From: an uncultured Prevotella sp.
Lineage (GTDB): Bacteria; Bacteroidota; Bacteroidia; Bacteroidales; Bacteroidaceae
Direction of reading: 5' to 3'
DNA: 64,000 nucleotides
NCBI GenBank assembly: GCA_947170265.1
Contig: CAMVSV010000006.1
Coordinates: 1 to 64,000, forward strand
Below are positions 43,054 to 50,950 of this stretch, in pieces. How positions within the stretch are numbered: position 1 is the first letter of the stretch; every line of letters begins with the position of its first letter. The notes below the pieces were generated by a model. That model was not told the DNA's origin and made no database searches. It saw only the letters and a program-made list of their open reading frames with translations. Both the position numbers and the translations under genes were made by a program.

Positions 43054-43870
43054 ATTCTCCTAATATTTTCAGTTCCTTGGTAAGTGGTGTTATGGCATCT
43101 ACCGACTGGCGGTAGCGTGTGATATTGTCGTAGGTCACGTCTACATAGAACATATACTCCCACTCTTGTCCGATGATGGGCAGCGACTGTATCTTGGTGA
43201 GGTTGATATTGTAGAACGAGAGTATGGTAAGCACCTTGGAAAGCGAGCCTTCCTCATGGGGCAGCGAGAACACGAGGCTTGCCTTGTTGGCTTTCTCTAT
43301 CGTGCGCAGGAAGTCGGCTTTCTGCGGTGCCGATGCCACGAGGAAGCGTGTGAAGTTGTGCTTGTTGTCTTCAATGCTGTTTTCAAGCACCTTCAGTCCA
43401 TAGTATCTGGCAGCGTCGGCACTGCAAATGGCAGCCCATCCTCGACATTGGTGCTCGGCGATGTACTGTGCCGAGCCGGCGGTGTCTTCCGCCTCTACGG
43501 CTTTGAGCTCCGGATGGTTGGCAAGGAAGCCTCTGCACTGCATGAGTGCGACAGGATGGGAATGCACCTCCCTGACGGTGTCCCAGCTGTCTGACGGCAG
43601 GCAGCATATACAGTGCTCTATGTGGAGCTTGTGCTCACCCACCACTGTCGTTCCCGACTGTGTGAGCAGCTCATAGTTGTGGAGCAGTGAGCCTGCTATG
43701 GTGTTTTCTATTGCCGTCATGGCAAGCACCGTCGGGTCTCTCTTTACGTTTTCGAACACCTGCTCAAAGGTACTGCAACAGATGAGCTGTATCTGTTCGC
43801 CCTTGAAATACTGGTGTGCTGCGATGTCGTGGAACGACCCTATCTCTCCTTGTATTGCTATTCTCTTCAT
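43040..43870 (-). CDS. pheA: Prephenate dehydratase
   Basis: 276 residues from ATG 43870 (MKRIAIQGEIGSFHDIAAHQYF). The frame is open upstream to 43927, but those codons lie in the attenuator hairpin. Prephenate dehydratase domain (1-180): TAIENTIAGSLLHNYELL, HPVALMQCRGFL, DTAGSAQYIAEHQCRGWAAICS, and NFTRFLVA with the catalytic Thr-Arg-Phe. Then an ACT domain (about 195-275: SLVFSLPHEEGSLSKVLTILSFYNINLTKIQSLPI) with the Phe-binding pattern. First structural gene of the operon and the target of the Phe/Tyr leader. Confidence 0.94.
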   Translation of the reverse strand: MKRIAIQGEIGSFHDIAAHQYFKGEQIQLICCSTFEQVFENVKRDPTVLAMTAIENTIAGSLLHNYELLTQSGTTVVGEHKLHIEHCICCLPSDSWDTVREVHSHPVALMQCRGFLANHPELKAVEAEDTAGSAQYIAEHQCRGWAAICSADAARYYGLKVLENSIEDNKHNFTRFLVASAPQKADFLRTIEKANKASLVFSLPHEEGSLSKVLTILSFYNINLTKIQSLPIIGQEWEYMFYVDVTYDNITRYRQSVDAITPLTKELKILGEYEEC

Positions 43871-43875
43871 TGCTG

Positions 43876-43916
43876 TAAAAAAATAAACCCCGCTGCACTC
43901 TATGTGAAGCGGGGTT
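43876..43916 (-). terminator. Attenuator terminator before pheA
   Basis: On the minus strand AACCCCGCT (43908-43916) pairs perfectly with AGCGGGGTT (43886-43894) around a 13-base loop, followed by TATTTTTTT. The T run ends just 5-6 bases before the pheA start codon. A terminator placed in front of the first gene, after a promoter and leader peptide, is the mark of attenuation. Confidence 0.9.
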
Positions 43917-43963
43917 GTTAGTTTCATACCTTATTATTATTATGCGCACCGACCCGCTTCACA
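43903..43963 (-). promoter_or_regulatory. Antiterminator pairing of the Phe/Tyr leader
   Basis: TGTGAAGCGGG in the last codons of the leader peptide (43953-43963 on the minus strand) is exactly complementary over 11 bases to CCCGCTTCACA (43903-43913), which is the 5' arm of the terminator plus its loop. The two structures exclude each other. A ribosome stalled at the Phe/Tyr codons (upstream) leaves the first strand free, the antiterminator forms and the operon is read. A ribosome that reaches the stop codon covers that strand and the terminator forms. Confidence 0.88.
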
Positions 43964-44017
43964 GTTTCCTGCAAAGTAAAAATAAAAGCCGTAAAAGTAC
44001 GCAAAATTGATATTCAT
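43940..44017 (-). CDS. Phe/Tyr attenuation leader peptide
   Basis: 25 codons, too short for normal gene finding. Starts ATG-AAT-ATC-AAT, and residues 5-15 read FAYFYGFYFYF: five Phe and four Tyr within eleven codons. It then ends AGNCEAGRCA and TAA. The stop lies 10 bases beyond the antiterminator strand, the right geometry for ribosome-controlled termination. The operon downstream makes exactly phenylalanine and tyrosine. The peptide itself needs no function; its translation senses charged tRNA-Phe and tRNA-Tyr. Confidence 0.9.
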   Translation of the reverse strand: MNINFAYFYGFYFYFAGNCEAGRCA

Positions 44018-44044
44018 TTGTCAGTTTATTTATGATTTCGAGTG

Positions 44045-44076
44045 CAAAAGTAAAACATTTCCACAAACTGCACAAA
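44045..44076 (-). promoter_or_regulatory. Promoter of the Phe/Tyr operon
   Basis: On the minus strand TTTG (44073-44076), 20 bases, TACTTTTG (44045-44052): a full match to the Bacteroidota promoter. Transcription should start near 44038, about 20 bases before the leader-peptide ATG. Confidence 0.85.
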
Positions 44077-44168
44077 CATTTTGAAAGAAAAATAGCTTGG
44101 AAAACTGTTTTTTTATCTATAATTGCAGAAAATTATTAGTATTTTTGCAATCATAAACAATGCATACC

Positions 44169-46460
44169 ATGTTAAAGGATATAATAAACGGCATCATTGC
44201 AACCCTTATTGCCACTACCATGCAAGCACAGACACTCGTGATAAACGAGGTGATGACTGCCAACATCGACATGTTTCTGAGTCCATCAACCAATTTTGAC
44301 GGGTGGATAGAGCTGTATAATCCCACTTCCAAGGCTATAGACATAAATGGATACTATGTGAGCGACGATGCCTCAGACCTGAAGAAATGGCAATACCCCC
44401 ATTCGCTCACTATAGCACCCAAGGGCTTTGCCACATTGTGGTTCGACCATTATGAAGACCTTGACACCCAAGTGCCCTTCAAGCTTGACAACGGCGGAGG
44501 CTCCATATTCGTGAGCAATGGCACAGGAACAGTCGTTGCACGAGCCGACTACCCGCAGTGCATCTCCCGCACCAGCTATGCACGGACAGCCGACAACGGC
44601 GACACATGGGGCATGACTGCCGAGCCTACACCCGGTAGGACGAACCAGACCTCTACATTCGCTACCGAGCAACTCGCCATACCCTACATTGACAAACCAT
44701 CGCAGATGCTTGGCAGCAAGAGCGTGAGACTTAGCGTTGACATTCCAGAGGGAACAACGCTGCGCTACACCACCGACGGCACGACACCAACGATGAGCAA
44801 CGGCATGACCAGCAGCGACGGCAGGTTCTCCATCGGGGAAACCACAGCCTTCCGTTTCCGCCTGTTCAAGAAAGGAATGCTTCCCAGCAAGCCTGTCACC
44901 CGCACCTTCATAAAGCCCGGCATGGAGCACACACTGCCCGTGGTAGCGGTGGTATGCGACGACAACTACCTCTACGACGACGAGATAGGAGTGATGGTCA
45001 AGGGCACCAACGGCAAGAGCGGCAATGGTCAGGACGAACCCTGCAACTGGAACATGGAATGGGAGCGTCCGGTGAGTTTCACATTGTTCAACACCGACGG
45101 CTCGGAAGCCTTCTCTCAAGACACATGGCTGGAGCTGTCGGGAGGCTGGAGCCGCGCCTACGAGCCCCACTCCTTCAAGCTCAAGGCCAACAAAGTGTTC
45201 GGCACGAAGAAGTCCATGGAATATGCTTTCTTTGCCGACAAACCCATAAAGAAATATAAAAGCATACTCATGCGCAACGGTGGAGGCGATACCTCCAGCC
45301 GCATACTCGATGCCGCACTACAGACCATAGCCATGCGTTCGGGAATAGACCTTGACATGCAAAGCTACATGCCCACCGTGCACTATATCAACGGAGTGTA
45401 TAAAGGACTGATAAACATGCGCGAACCCTCCAACAAGCATTATGTATGGGCAAACTACGGATGGGATGACGACGAGATTGACTTTCTGGAAATGAATGGC
45501 AGCCTCGTGCCGGAATTCAAATGCGGCGACAGCAAGGCGTTTGACCAATGGCTGCAACTGTCGGACAATGCTGAGGACAACGACACCTACCACGCCATCT
45601 CAGACTTGGCAGACATAGACGAATACATAAACTACATGGCACTGGAGCTTTTTCTTGGCAACAACGACTGGATGAGAAACAACATAAAAATGTTCCGCCA
45701 CCGCAACAACGGCAAATACAGAACCATACTCTTCGACCTTGACGCCGCCCTGAAAGCCTCCTACCCTTTTGCAAAGATTGAAGAAGCCTGTAAGGATAAC
45801 AATCCGCAGGGCAGGCTTTTCGTCAACATGCTCAGGAACGACAGCTTCCGCCGGCAGTTCATCGACACCTACTGCCTCATGGCAGGCAGCATATACCGTT
45901 ACGACAGAGCTGCGAAGATTGCCGATGAGCTCGCCAAGAATGTGGAATCAACACTTGCCGTGGAAAATCTCTCTGCATGGACAAAGATCAAATTCCTCAA
46001 GAAATACCTCGCATCGTTCATCACCAACATGGAAGGAAACATAAGGAAATTCGCACCCATGCAACTCACAGACACCGAAGCCATGACTGTAAGCCTCAAC
46101 AGCAACACCCGTCACTCAGAGCTGAGACTCAACGGAATAGCCATACCCTACAACGACTTCAGCGGAAAGCTCTTCCCACCAGCCACCGTCACGGCGACAC
46201 CCACCGACGACTATATATTCGAGTGCTGGAAAGTAGCCGACAGTGATATGGTCTACTCCACCGATGCAGAGATTGTTCTCCCACTGGAAGGCATACAGCT
46301 CACCGCCATCTTCCACAGAGACCCCTCAGGCATAAGAACCCTGCAACGCGAAGAGCCTGCCCACAAAGGCTTGTACGACCTTCAGGGCAGACCCATACCA
46401 CAATCACCCGTCAAGGGAGTTTATATCAGAGATGGCAAGAAAGTGGTTGTGAACAAGTAG
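44169..46460 (+). CDS. CotH-like surface protein with lamin-tail domain and T9SS tail
   Basis: 763 residues from ATG 44169 (signal peptide MLKDIINGIIATLIATTMQA/QT; ATG 44160 adds three residues). Order: lamin-tail domain (about 20-130: VINEVMTANIDMFLSPSTNFDGWIELYNPTSKAIDINGYYVSD); a chitobiase-C-terminal-like beta domain (about 185-240: TLRYTTDGTTPTMSNG); a CotH-kinase-like domain (about 270-600: RPVSFTLFNTDG, LELSGGWSRAYEPHSFKLKANKVFGTK, YKSILMRNGGGDTSSRILD, YINGVYKGLINMREPSNKHYVWANYG, NNDWMRNNIKMFRHRNNGKYRTILFDLDAALK). A small repeat with AIFHRD follows, then the type IX sorting tail (LYDLQGRPIPQSPVKGVYIRDGKKVVVNK). Likely exported to the cell surface. CotH kinases phosphorylate spore or surface proteins elsewhere; the role here is unknown. 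Confidence 0.82.
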   Translation: MLKDIINGIIATLIATTMQAQTLVINEVMTANIDMFLSPSTNFDGWIELYNPTSKAIDINGYYVSDDASDLKKWQYPHSLTIAPKGFATLWFDHYEDLDTQVPFKLDNGGGSIFVSNGTGTVVARADYPQCISRTSYARTADNGDTWGMTAEPTPGRTNQTSTFATEQLAIPYIDKPSQMLGSKSVRLSVDIPEGTTLRYTTDGTTPTMSNGMTSSDGRFSIGETTAFRFRLFKKGMLPSKPVTRTFIKPGMEHTLPVVAVVCDDNYLYDDEIGVMVKGTNGKSGNGQDEPCNWNMEWERPVSFTLFNTDGSEAFSQDTWLELSGGWSRAYEPHSFKLKANKVFGTKKSMEYAFFADKPIKKYKSILMRNGGGDTSSRILDAALQTIAMRSGIDLDMQSYMPTVHYINGVYKGLINMREPSNKHYVWANYGWDDDEIDFLEMNGSLVPEFKCGDSKAFDQWLQLSDNAEDNDTYHAISDLADIDEYINYMALELFLGNNDWMRNNIKMFRHRNNGKYRTILFDLDAALKASYPFAKIEEACKDNNPQGRLFVNMLRNDSFRRQFIDTYCLMAGSIYRYDRAAKIADELAKNVESTLAVENLSAWTKIKFLKKYLASFITNMEGNIRKFAPMQLTDTEAMTVSLNSNTRHSELRLNGIAIPYNDFSGKLFPPATVTATPTDDYIFECWKVADSDMVYSTDAEIVLPLEGIQLTAIFHRDPSGIRTLQREEPAHKGLYDLQGRPIPQSPVKGVYIRDGKKVVVNK

Positions 46461-46493
46461 CCACAAAGCCAGCTTTTCCATGCCACGCGCTGC

Positions 46494-47372
46494 CTATCCC
46501 AGTCCCAACGGATTGTTGCGATAAGCAGCGCGTGTCTTCTGCTCAATACCCTCGGCACTATAGTCACCACTCACGCCCGAAGCCTCGTCGGGTTCCAGTT
46601 CAAGCACCCTCTCGCCATCCTCTGTGGCACCAATGGTATCACCCATGGCAAGCCTCAAGGCACCACGCTCACGGAATGCAGTCACGCAGAACGGGTTCTC
46701 CTCCACTACCTTATCATAATAGCCGAGGGCTTCGTCATTGGAGCCACGCGCCTTTTCTATGCGTGCCTTCAGCAAGAGCACATCCTCATTGGTAGAAGCA
46801 TGCTCCAAGAGCCAGGCTGCATCGCCATCGGCACCATTGAGGTCGCCAAGGTCAAGGAGCATCTCTGCACGACAGAGATAGGCATCGCCATATTTGTCAT
46901 TAAGAGAAATGGCTTGGGTGAGCATGGCAAGAGCCGACACCACGTCGCCAAGGCCCTTCTTGGCACGGGCACAGAGATAGCTCGCCTGGGCATCAGAGCC
47001 ATCGAGCGCCATGGCTTTCTGGCTTGCCTCGTCCATCATGGCATAATCTTCCATCATGAATGCCACATTGGCAATGCGGATGAACACCTGAGTGTTGTCG
47101 GGCTGAGCCCCGGCAAGCACCCGGAGCTGTTCCAAGGCTTCAGCAAGCAACCCCTTGCGCATGAGCACCAGCGAGAGATAGTCGCGCACCTCCAGATCAT
47201 CGTGCAGCTCCAATGCCCCACGGAAGAACCTTTCGGCATAGTCCATCTGTCCCATGCGCATGGCTTTCACGCCATCATACTTTAGCACGTCAAACTGCCG
47301 TGCCTCATCATTTCTTTTCTTGTCGTCGGCAGACTCTGTTGCGCCGCCAAACAGTGATTTCAGAAAACCCAT
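46494..47372 (-). CDS. Tetratricopeptide-repeat protein
   Basis: 292 residues, no signal peptide. After a polar start (GFLKSLFGGATESADDKKRNDE) come about six TPR units: AMRMGQMDYAERFFRGALEL, LSLVLMRKGLLAEALEQLRVLAG, NTQVFIRIANVAFMMEDYAMMDEASQKAMAL, ASYLCARAKKGLGDVVSALAMLTQAISLN, DAYLCRAEMLLDLGDLNGADGDAAWLLE, LLKARIEKARGSNDEALGYYDKVVEENP. Cytoplasmic scaffold or interaction protein; partner unknown. Convergent with the CotH-like gene (33-base gap). Confidence 0.85.
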   Translation of the reverse strand: MGFLKSLFGGATESADDKKRNDEARQFDVLKYDGVKAMRMGQMDYAERFFRGALELHDDLEVRDYLSLVLMRKGLLAEALEQLRVLAGAQPDNTQVFIRIANVAFMMEDYAMMDEASQKAMALDGSDAQASYLCARAKKGLGDVVSALAMLTQAISLNDKYGDAYLCRAEMLLDLGDLNGADGDAAWLLEHASTNEDVLLLKARIEKARGSNDEALGYYDKVVEENPFCVTAFRERGALRLAMGDTIGATEDGERVLELEPDEASGVSGDYSAEGIEQKTRAAYRNNPLGLG

Positions 47373-47573
47373 ATTATTTCATCGTTATTGTTGCTCATCC
47401 CCCGACATTTCCACCATGTGGAACCGTCAACACAGGAATTGATTTATACAGACTGCAAAAATAAGGAAAATATCCGGAAACGAGCACTACAAACTCACAT
47501 TTTACCATGTCTCACCCACAATGACAAAGCTCTGAGCAATTGTCAACAGGAGGCAAAACATAACAAAAATCCC

Positions 47574-47592
47574 CGTGAAACATTTTGTAAAT
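47574..47592 (+). repeat. 19-bp direct repeat flanking the restriction island, left copy
   Basis: CGTGAAACATTTTGTAAAT, identical to 57284-57302. Both copies are preceded by GGCAAAA 22-23 bases upstream, so the similarity goes beyond the 19 bases. The two enclose exactly the hsdM-to-hsdR gene block. Confidence 0.75.
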
Positions 47593-47720
47593 TTCTATGC
47601 CACGAAGAGATTTTCTCACCTAAAAAGCTTAACTTTGTGGGCAATACGCGGGCACGCGCATACAACATAGTTGTCAGGGAACCAAAGGTGGAAACGATTG
47701 GCGCAGATGGGAGGATAGCA

Positions 47721-47808
47721 GGAAGAACTACCCAGAAAACTACCCAAGAAAACAGCCGAAATCATATTGGAGGCCATTAGGCAGGAACCTTCTATAAGCA
47801 GAAAATAA
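47721..47808 (+). pseudogene. Frameshifted 3' remnant of a helix-turn-helix-type gene
   Basis: The plus strand encodes GRTTQKTTQ up to 47747, then, after skipping one G at 47748, KTAEIILEAIRQEPSISRK and a stop. Together these match the C-terminal signature KTTQKTTQKTxxxILxxIxxxPSISRKELA of Bacteroidota ATP-binding/AlbA-type regulators, cut off before ELA. One extra base and a stop codon mean it is decayed. It marks old mobile or accessory DNA at the island edge. Confidence 0.5.
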
Positions 47809-47861
47809 GTGGGAGTTTGTCATGGACTTCCGTAAGAAAAAGAAATACAGAACATAATAAT

Positions 47862-49373
47862 ATGGCAAAGAAAAAGAACGAGAATACCACCTCGATAGGA
47901 TTTGAAGAGGTGATTTGGCGAGCAGCCGACAAACTGCGTGGCAACCTGAATGCCTCGGAGTATGAGGGTGTGGTGCTTGGACTGATTTTCCTGAAGTATA
48001 TCAGCGACAAGTTTGAAGTGAAGTATGCGGAACTGTCGGAAGATGAATACGCTGATGTGGAGGACAAGGACGAGTACGAGGCTGACGGCGTGTTCTTCGT
48101 ACCGCAGGAAGCCCGATGGAATGTCATCAGTCTGGCGGCTCATACGCCAGAGGTTGGACGCATCATCGACGATGCGTTGCAGGCCATAGAGCGTGAGAAC
48201 CCGAAACTAAAGGGCGTACTGCCCGGCAACTATGCCCGTCCTGAATTGGACAAACGCCGCTTGGGAGATGTTGTTGACCTCTTCTCAAACATCGAGATGT
48301 ATGCTTCTGGCGAAGAGAAAGACCTCCTTGGCCGTGTCTATGAGTACTGTCTGCAGAAGTTCGCTTCGATGGAAGGTAAGAATGCTGGCGAGTTCTATAC
48401 GCCCAGCTGCATCGTACGCACCATCGTTGAGATACTGCAACCCTTCCAAGGCCGTGTCTACGACCCCTGCTGCGGCTCTGGCGGTATGTTCGTTCAGAGT
48501 GCCAAGTTCATCAAGAACCACCAGAAGGAACTCTCGGGCATCAGCGTCTATGGTCAGGAAGCAAACCCCAGCACATGGAAGATGGCACACATGAATGTGG
48601 CTATTCGTGGACTGGAGGCCAATCTCGGGCAATCGTATGCCGACACGTTCTTTAACGACCAGCATCCCACATTGAAAGCCGACTTCATCATGGCGAACCC
48701 ACCGTTCAACCTCAGCGACTGGGGAGCGGACAAACTGGAGAAAGACCCGCGCTGGAAGTTCGGATTGCCGCCTGCCGGCAACGCTAACTTCGCTTGGATG
48801 CAGCACATGATTCACCACCTCTCCCCTACGGGTCGCATCGGTCTGGTATTGGCCAATGGTGCCTTGTCATCACAGACAGGTGGCGAGGGTGACATCCGCC
48901 AGCGCATCATCGAAGCCGACTTGGTGGAAGGTATCATTACCCTGCCCTCGCAGTTGTTCTACTCCACGGGCATTCCCGTATCATTATGGTTCCTGACGCG
49001 CAATAAGCAGCAACCCGGCAAGACGCTCTTCATCGATGCCCGCCAGATGGGTACGATGGTGACCCGTGCCGTGCGTGAGTTGCAGCAGGAAGATATTGCC
49101 CGTATTGCTGACACCTTCAATCAGTTCCGCAGTGGTACGCTCGAAGACGAAAAGGGATTCTGTGCCGTGCGTTCCATCGAGGACATCCGTGCGCAGGACT
49201 TCATTCTCACCCCAGGCCGCTATGTGGGCATTGCCGAGCAGGAAGACGACGGAGAACCGTTTGAGGACAAAATGAAGCGGCTGACCTCGGAACTGAGCGG
49301 GCTCTTTGAGCAGAGCCACCAGTTGGAGGAGGAGATTAGGAAGCAGTTAGGGAGTATTGGATTCAACGTATAG
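47862..49373 (+). CDS. hsdM: Type I restriction-modification DNA methylase subunit
   Basis: 503 residues from ATG 47862 (MAKKKNENTTSIGFEEVIWRAADKLRGNL); the ATG-like start at 47817 is not conserved. N-terminal HsdM helical domain (about 10-150: YEGVVLGLIFLKYISDKFE), then the N6-adenine methylase core: VYDPCCGSGGMFVQS (S-adenosylmethionine site, about 215-230), NPPFNLSDWG (catalytic NPPF, near 288) and LANGALSSQTGGEGDIRQRIIEADLVEGIITLPSQLFYSTGIPVSLWFL. Gives the host DNA its protecting methyl mark together with HsdS. First gene of the island's type I system. Confidence 0.95.
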   Translation: MAKKKNENTTSIGFEEVIWRAADKLRGNLNASEYEGVVLGLIFLKYISDKFEVKYAELSEDEYADVEDKDEYEADGVFFVPQEARWNVISLAAHTPEVGRIIDDALQAIERENPKLKGVLPGNYARPELDKRRLGDVVDLFSNIEMYASGEEKDLLGRVYEYCLQKFASMEGKNAGEFYTPSCIVRTIVEILQPFQGRVYDPCCGSGGMFVQSAKFIKNHQKELSGISVYGQEANPSTWKMAHMNVAIRGLEANLGQSYADTFFNDQHPTLKADFIMANPPFNLSDWGADKLEKDPRWKFGLPPAGNANFAWMQHMIHHLSPTGRIGLVLANGALSSQTGGEGDIRQRIIEADLVEGIITLPSQLFYSTGIPVSLWFLTRNKQQPGKTLFIDARQMGTMVTRAVRELQQEDIARIADTFNQFRSGTLEDEKGFCAVRSIEDIRAQDFILTPGRYVGIAEQEDDGEPFEDKMKRLTSELSGLFEQSHQLEEEIRKQLGSIGFNV

Positions 49374-49376
49374 ATT

Positions 49377-49391
49377 CTCATTTATGGAAGA
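49377..49391 (+). repeat. 15-bp repeat at the DUF1016 start codon
   Basis: CTCATTTATGGAAGA, identical to 51590-51604 where it forms the start of hsdS. In both places the ATG inside the repeat is the likely start codon (MEE...). The two copies bracket a three-gene cassette. Confidence 0.7.
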
Positions 49392-50529
49392 GAACAAGAA
49401 TATAACAATAATGGCTGAACAGCAAAATAATGTGCTGTTTAAGGATGCTTGTCTGATAATTGACCAGGCGCAAGCCTACGCTTACCGTTTGGTCAACGAA
49501 ACACTCATCAAGCGCAATTGGCTGTTAGGCTTGCGCATTCAGCATGAAGTACTGCAAGGGCAGCGTGCTGAATATGGTGAACAGACCATTCAAGGATTAG
49601 CGGTTCAATTAGTGGAAAAGTATGGTGATAGCTTTAGTAGAAGAAATTTGTATCACTATCTAGATTTCTACAAGTCATTCCCGAACTTTTTCCACGCAGA
49701 GAGTGGAAAATCTATCGAAGAACAAATTGTGAACGCACTGCGTTCGCAATCAAGAGACAATCTAAAAAACATTTTGAACTCACTGCGTTCACAATCGCCT
49801 ATTCGCCTATCATGGACCCATTACCGTATTATTTTGCAGGAGAATACGGATAGAGGTAGGGCATGGTATGAGCAAGAGGCTACACGCGAAATGTGGAGTA
49901 CACGCACCTTGCAGCGCAATGTGTCTTCACAGTATTACCATCGGCTTTTGCAATCGCAGAATCAAGAGGTAGTGCATAACGAAATGCAAGCCCTTACTGC
50001 TCCGTTGCAAGACAAACTGGAATATCTGAAAAACCCTGTTGTGGCAGAGTTTCTTGGGTTTAAGAGCAACACCGCTTACACGGAAAGCAAGTTGGAGCAA
50101 AGCATCATCGACCATCTCGTCCATTTTCTTATGGAATTAGGCAAAGGGTTCGCCTTCGTTGACCGCCAGAAGCATATTCATACGGAGAAGGAAGATTATT
50201 ACATAGACCTTGTGTTTTACAATTATCACCTTCGCAGTTTTGTGCTGATTGACCTAAAAACTACAAAACTTTGCCATCAGGACGTGGGGCAGATGGATAT
50301 GTATGTGAGAATGTACGATGAGATGGTGCGGCCGGAAGGACACAACCCAACCATTGGACTCTTGCTTTGTGCTGAAACCGACGAAGACATTGCCCGCTAT
50401 TCTGTACTGAACGACAATGACCAACTATTTGCAGCCAAGTACCTGACATATATGCCAACTAAAGAAGAACTGCGCCGCGAGATAGAGCAGCAGAAGGAAT
50501 TCTATCGTCTGCAACATAAGGAGGATTGA
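49384..50529 (+). CDS. DUF1016/YhcG-family PD-(D/E)xK nuclease-like protein
   Basis: 381 residues from ATG 49384; ATG 49411 is the alternative. N-terminal helical DUF1016_N half (about 1-165: IIDQAQAYAYRLVNETLIKRNWLLGLRI, LVEKYGDSFSRRNLYHYLDFYKSFP, LSWTHYRIIL). C-terminal PD-(D/E)xK nuclease domain (about 215-350) with EDYYIDLVFYNYHLRSFVLIDLKTTK (Asp...Asp-x-Lys), LCAETDEDIARYSVL and AKYLTYMPTKEELRREIE. The family is often found in type I restriction loci and phage-defence islands, with unclear function. It sits between hsdM and hsdS, separating subunits that must work together. Confidence 0.9.
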   Translation: MEENKNITIMAEQQNNVLFKDACLIIDQAQAYAYRLVNETLIKRNWLLGLRIQHEVLQGQRAEYGEQTIQGLAVQLVEKYGDSFSRRNLYHYLDFYKSFPNFFHAESGKSIEEQIVNALRSQSRDNLKNILNSLRSQSPIRLSWTHYRIILQENTDRGRAWYEQEATREMWSTRTLQRNVSSQYYHRLLQSQNQEVVHNEMQALTAPLQDKLEYLKNPVVAEFLGFKSNTAYTESKLEQSIIDHLVHFLMELGKGFAFVDRQKHIHTEKEDYYIDLVFYNYHLRSFVLIDLKTTKLCHQDVGQMDMYVRMYDEMVRPEGHNPTIGLLLCAETDEDIARYSVLNDNDQLFAAKYLTYMPTKEELRREIEQQKEFYRLQHKED

Positions 50530-50564
50530 CTATGGGAGAATATATAAACCGAAAATTTAAAAAT

Positions 50565-50948
50565 ATGAAGAAATTGTTATTAATGCTTTTGCTGTTTATT
50601 CCTCTGATGGGATTCTGCCAGTCGGAAGAGAAACAGTATTACATCTACAACATCGTATCTTTTGAGGGTGTTTTTACTAAAGAAGACTTTAAAGTTTTTT
50701 ATGACGATGGTATAGAAGTAAAACGAATGCGTAATGATAAGGGCGAAAAGGCGAGATTCTCAACACCCGCAGGAGCATTGATGTATTTTATTTCTCAAGG
50801 TTGGGAGATGTACTTAAATGGCGCAACGTCTAGAGGAGCTTCAATTCAAGGAACCGGTTCTTCTCAAACCAGTTCATATTGGATTCTGCGTAAGCCCTGC
50901 ACGAAGGAAGAGTTTGAAAAAGCTGTTGAGGCTGCAAAAAAGAAGTAA
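50565..50948 (+). CDS. Small exported protein in the restriction island
   Basis: 127 residues from ATG 50565, giving a signal peptide MKKLLLMLLLFIPLMGFC/QS; the in-frame ATG at 50526 overlaps the nuclease gene but would bury the signal. The mature part of about 107 residues (YYIYNIVSFEGVFTKEDFKVFYDDGIEVKRMRNDKGEKARFSTPAGALMYFISQGWEMYLNGAT, SSYWILRKPCTKEEFEKAVEAAKKK) is a small alpha/beta domain. Its GWEMY...WILRK pattern recalls DUF4177-like domains. An exported protein inside a restriction operon is unexpected. Function unknown. Confidence 0.7.
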   Translation: MKKLLLMLLLFIPLMGFCQSEEKQYYIYNIVSFEGVFTKEDFKVFYDDGIEVKRMRNDKGEKARFSTPAGALMYFISQGWEMYLNGATSRGASIQGTGSSQTSSYWILRKPCTKEEFEKAVEAAKKK

Positions 50949-50950
50949 AA

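Larger units (their letters stand above)
47373..47861. other. Left border of the restriction island
   Basis: 489 bases without an intact gene. Contents: a minus-strand TATTTTTG box at 47456-47463, a possible -7 element for the TPR gene; the 19-bp direct repeat at 47574-47592; and a broken gene end at 47721-47808. The base composition becomes AT-rich from about 47450 on. Confidence 0.6.

Noticed and set aside
43871..43927. Longer pheA start at 43927 with 19 extra codons
   Set aside because: These codons lie within the terminator hairpin and its T run. The Tyr-Phe-Phe they encode comes from the T run, and the family's N-terminus begins at 43870.
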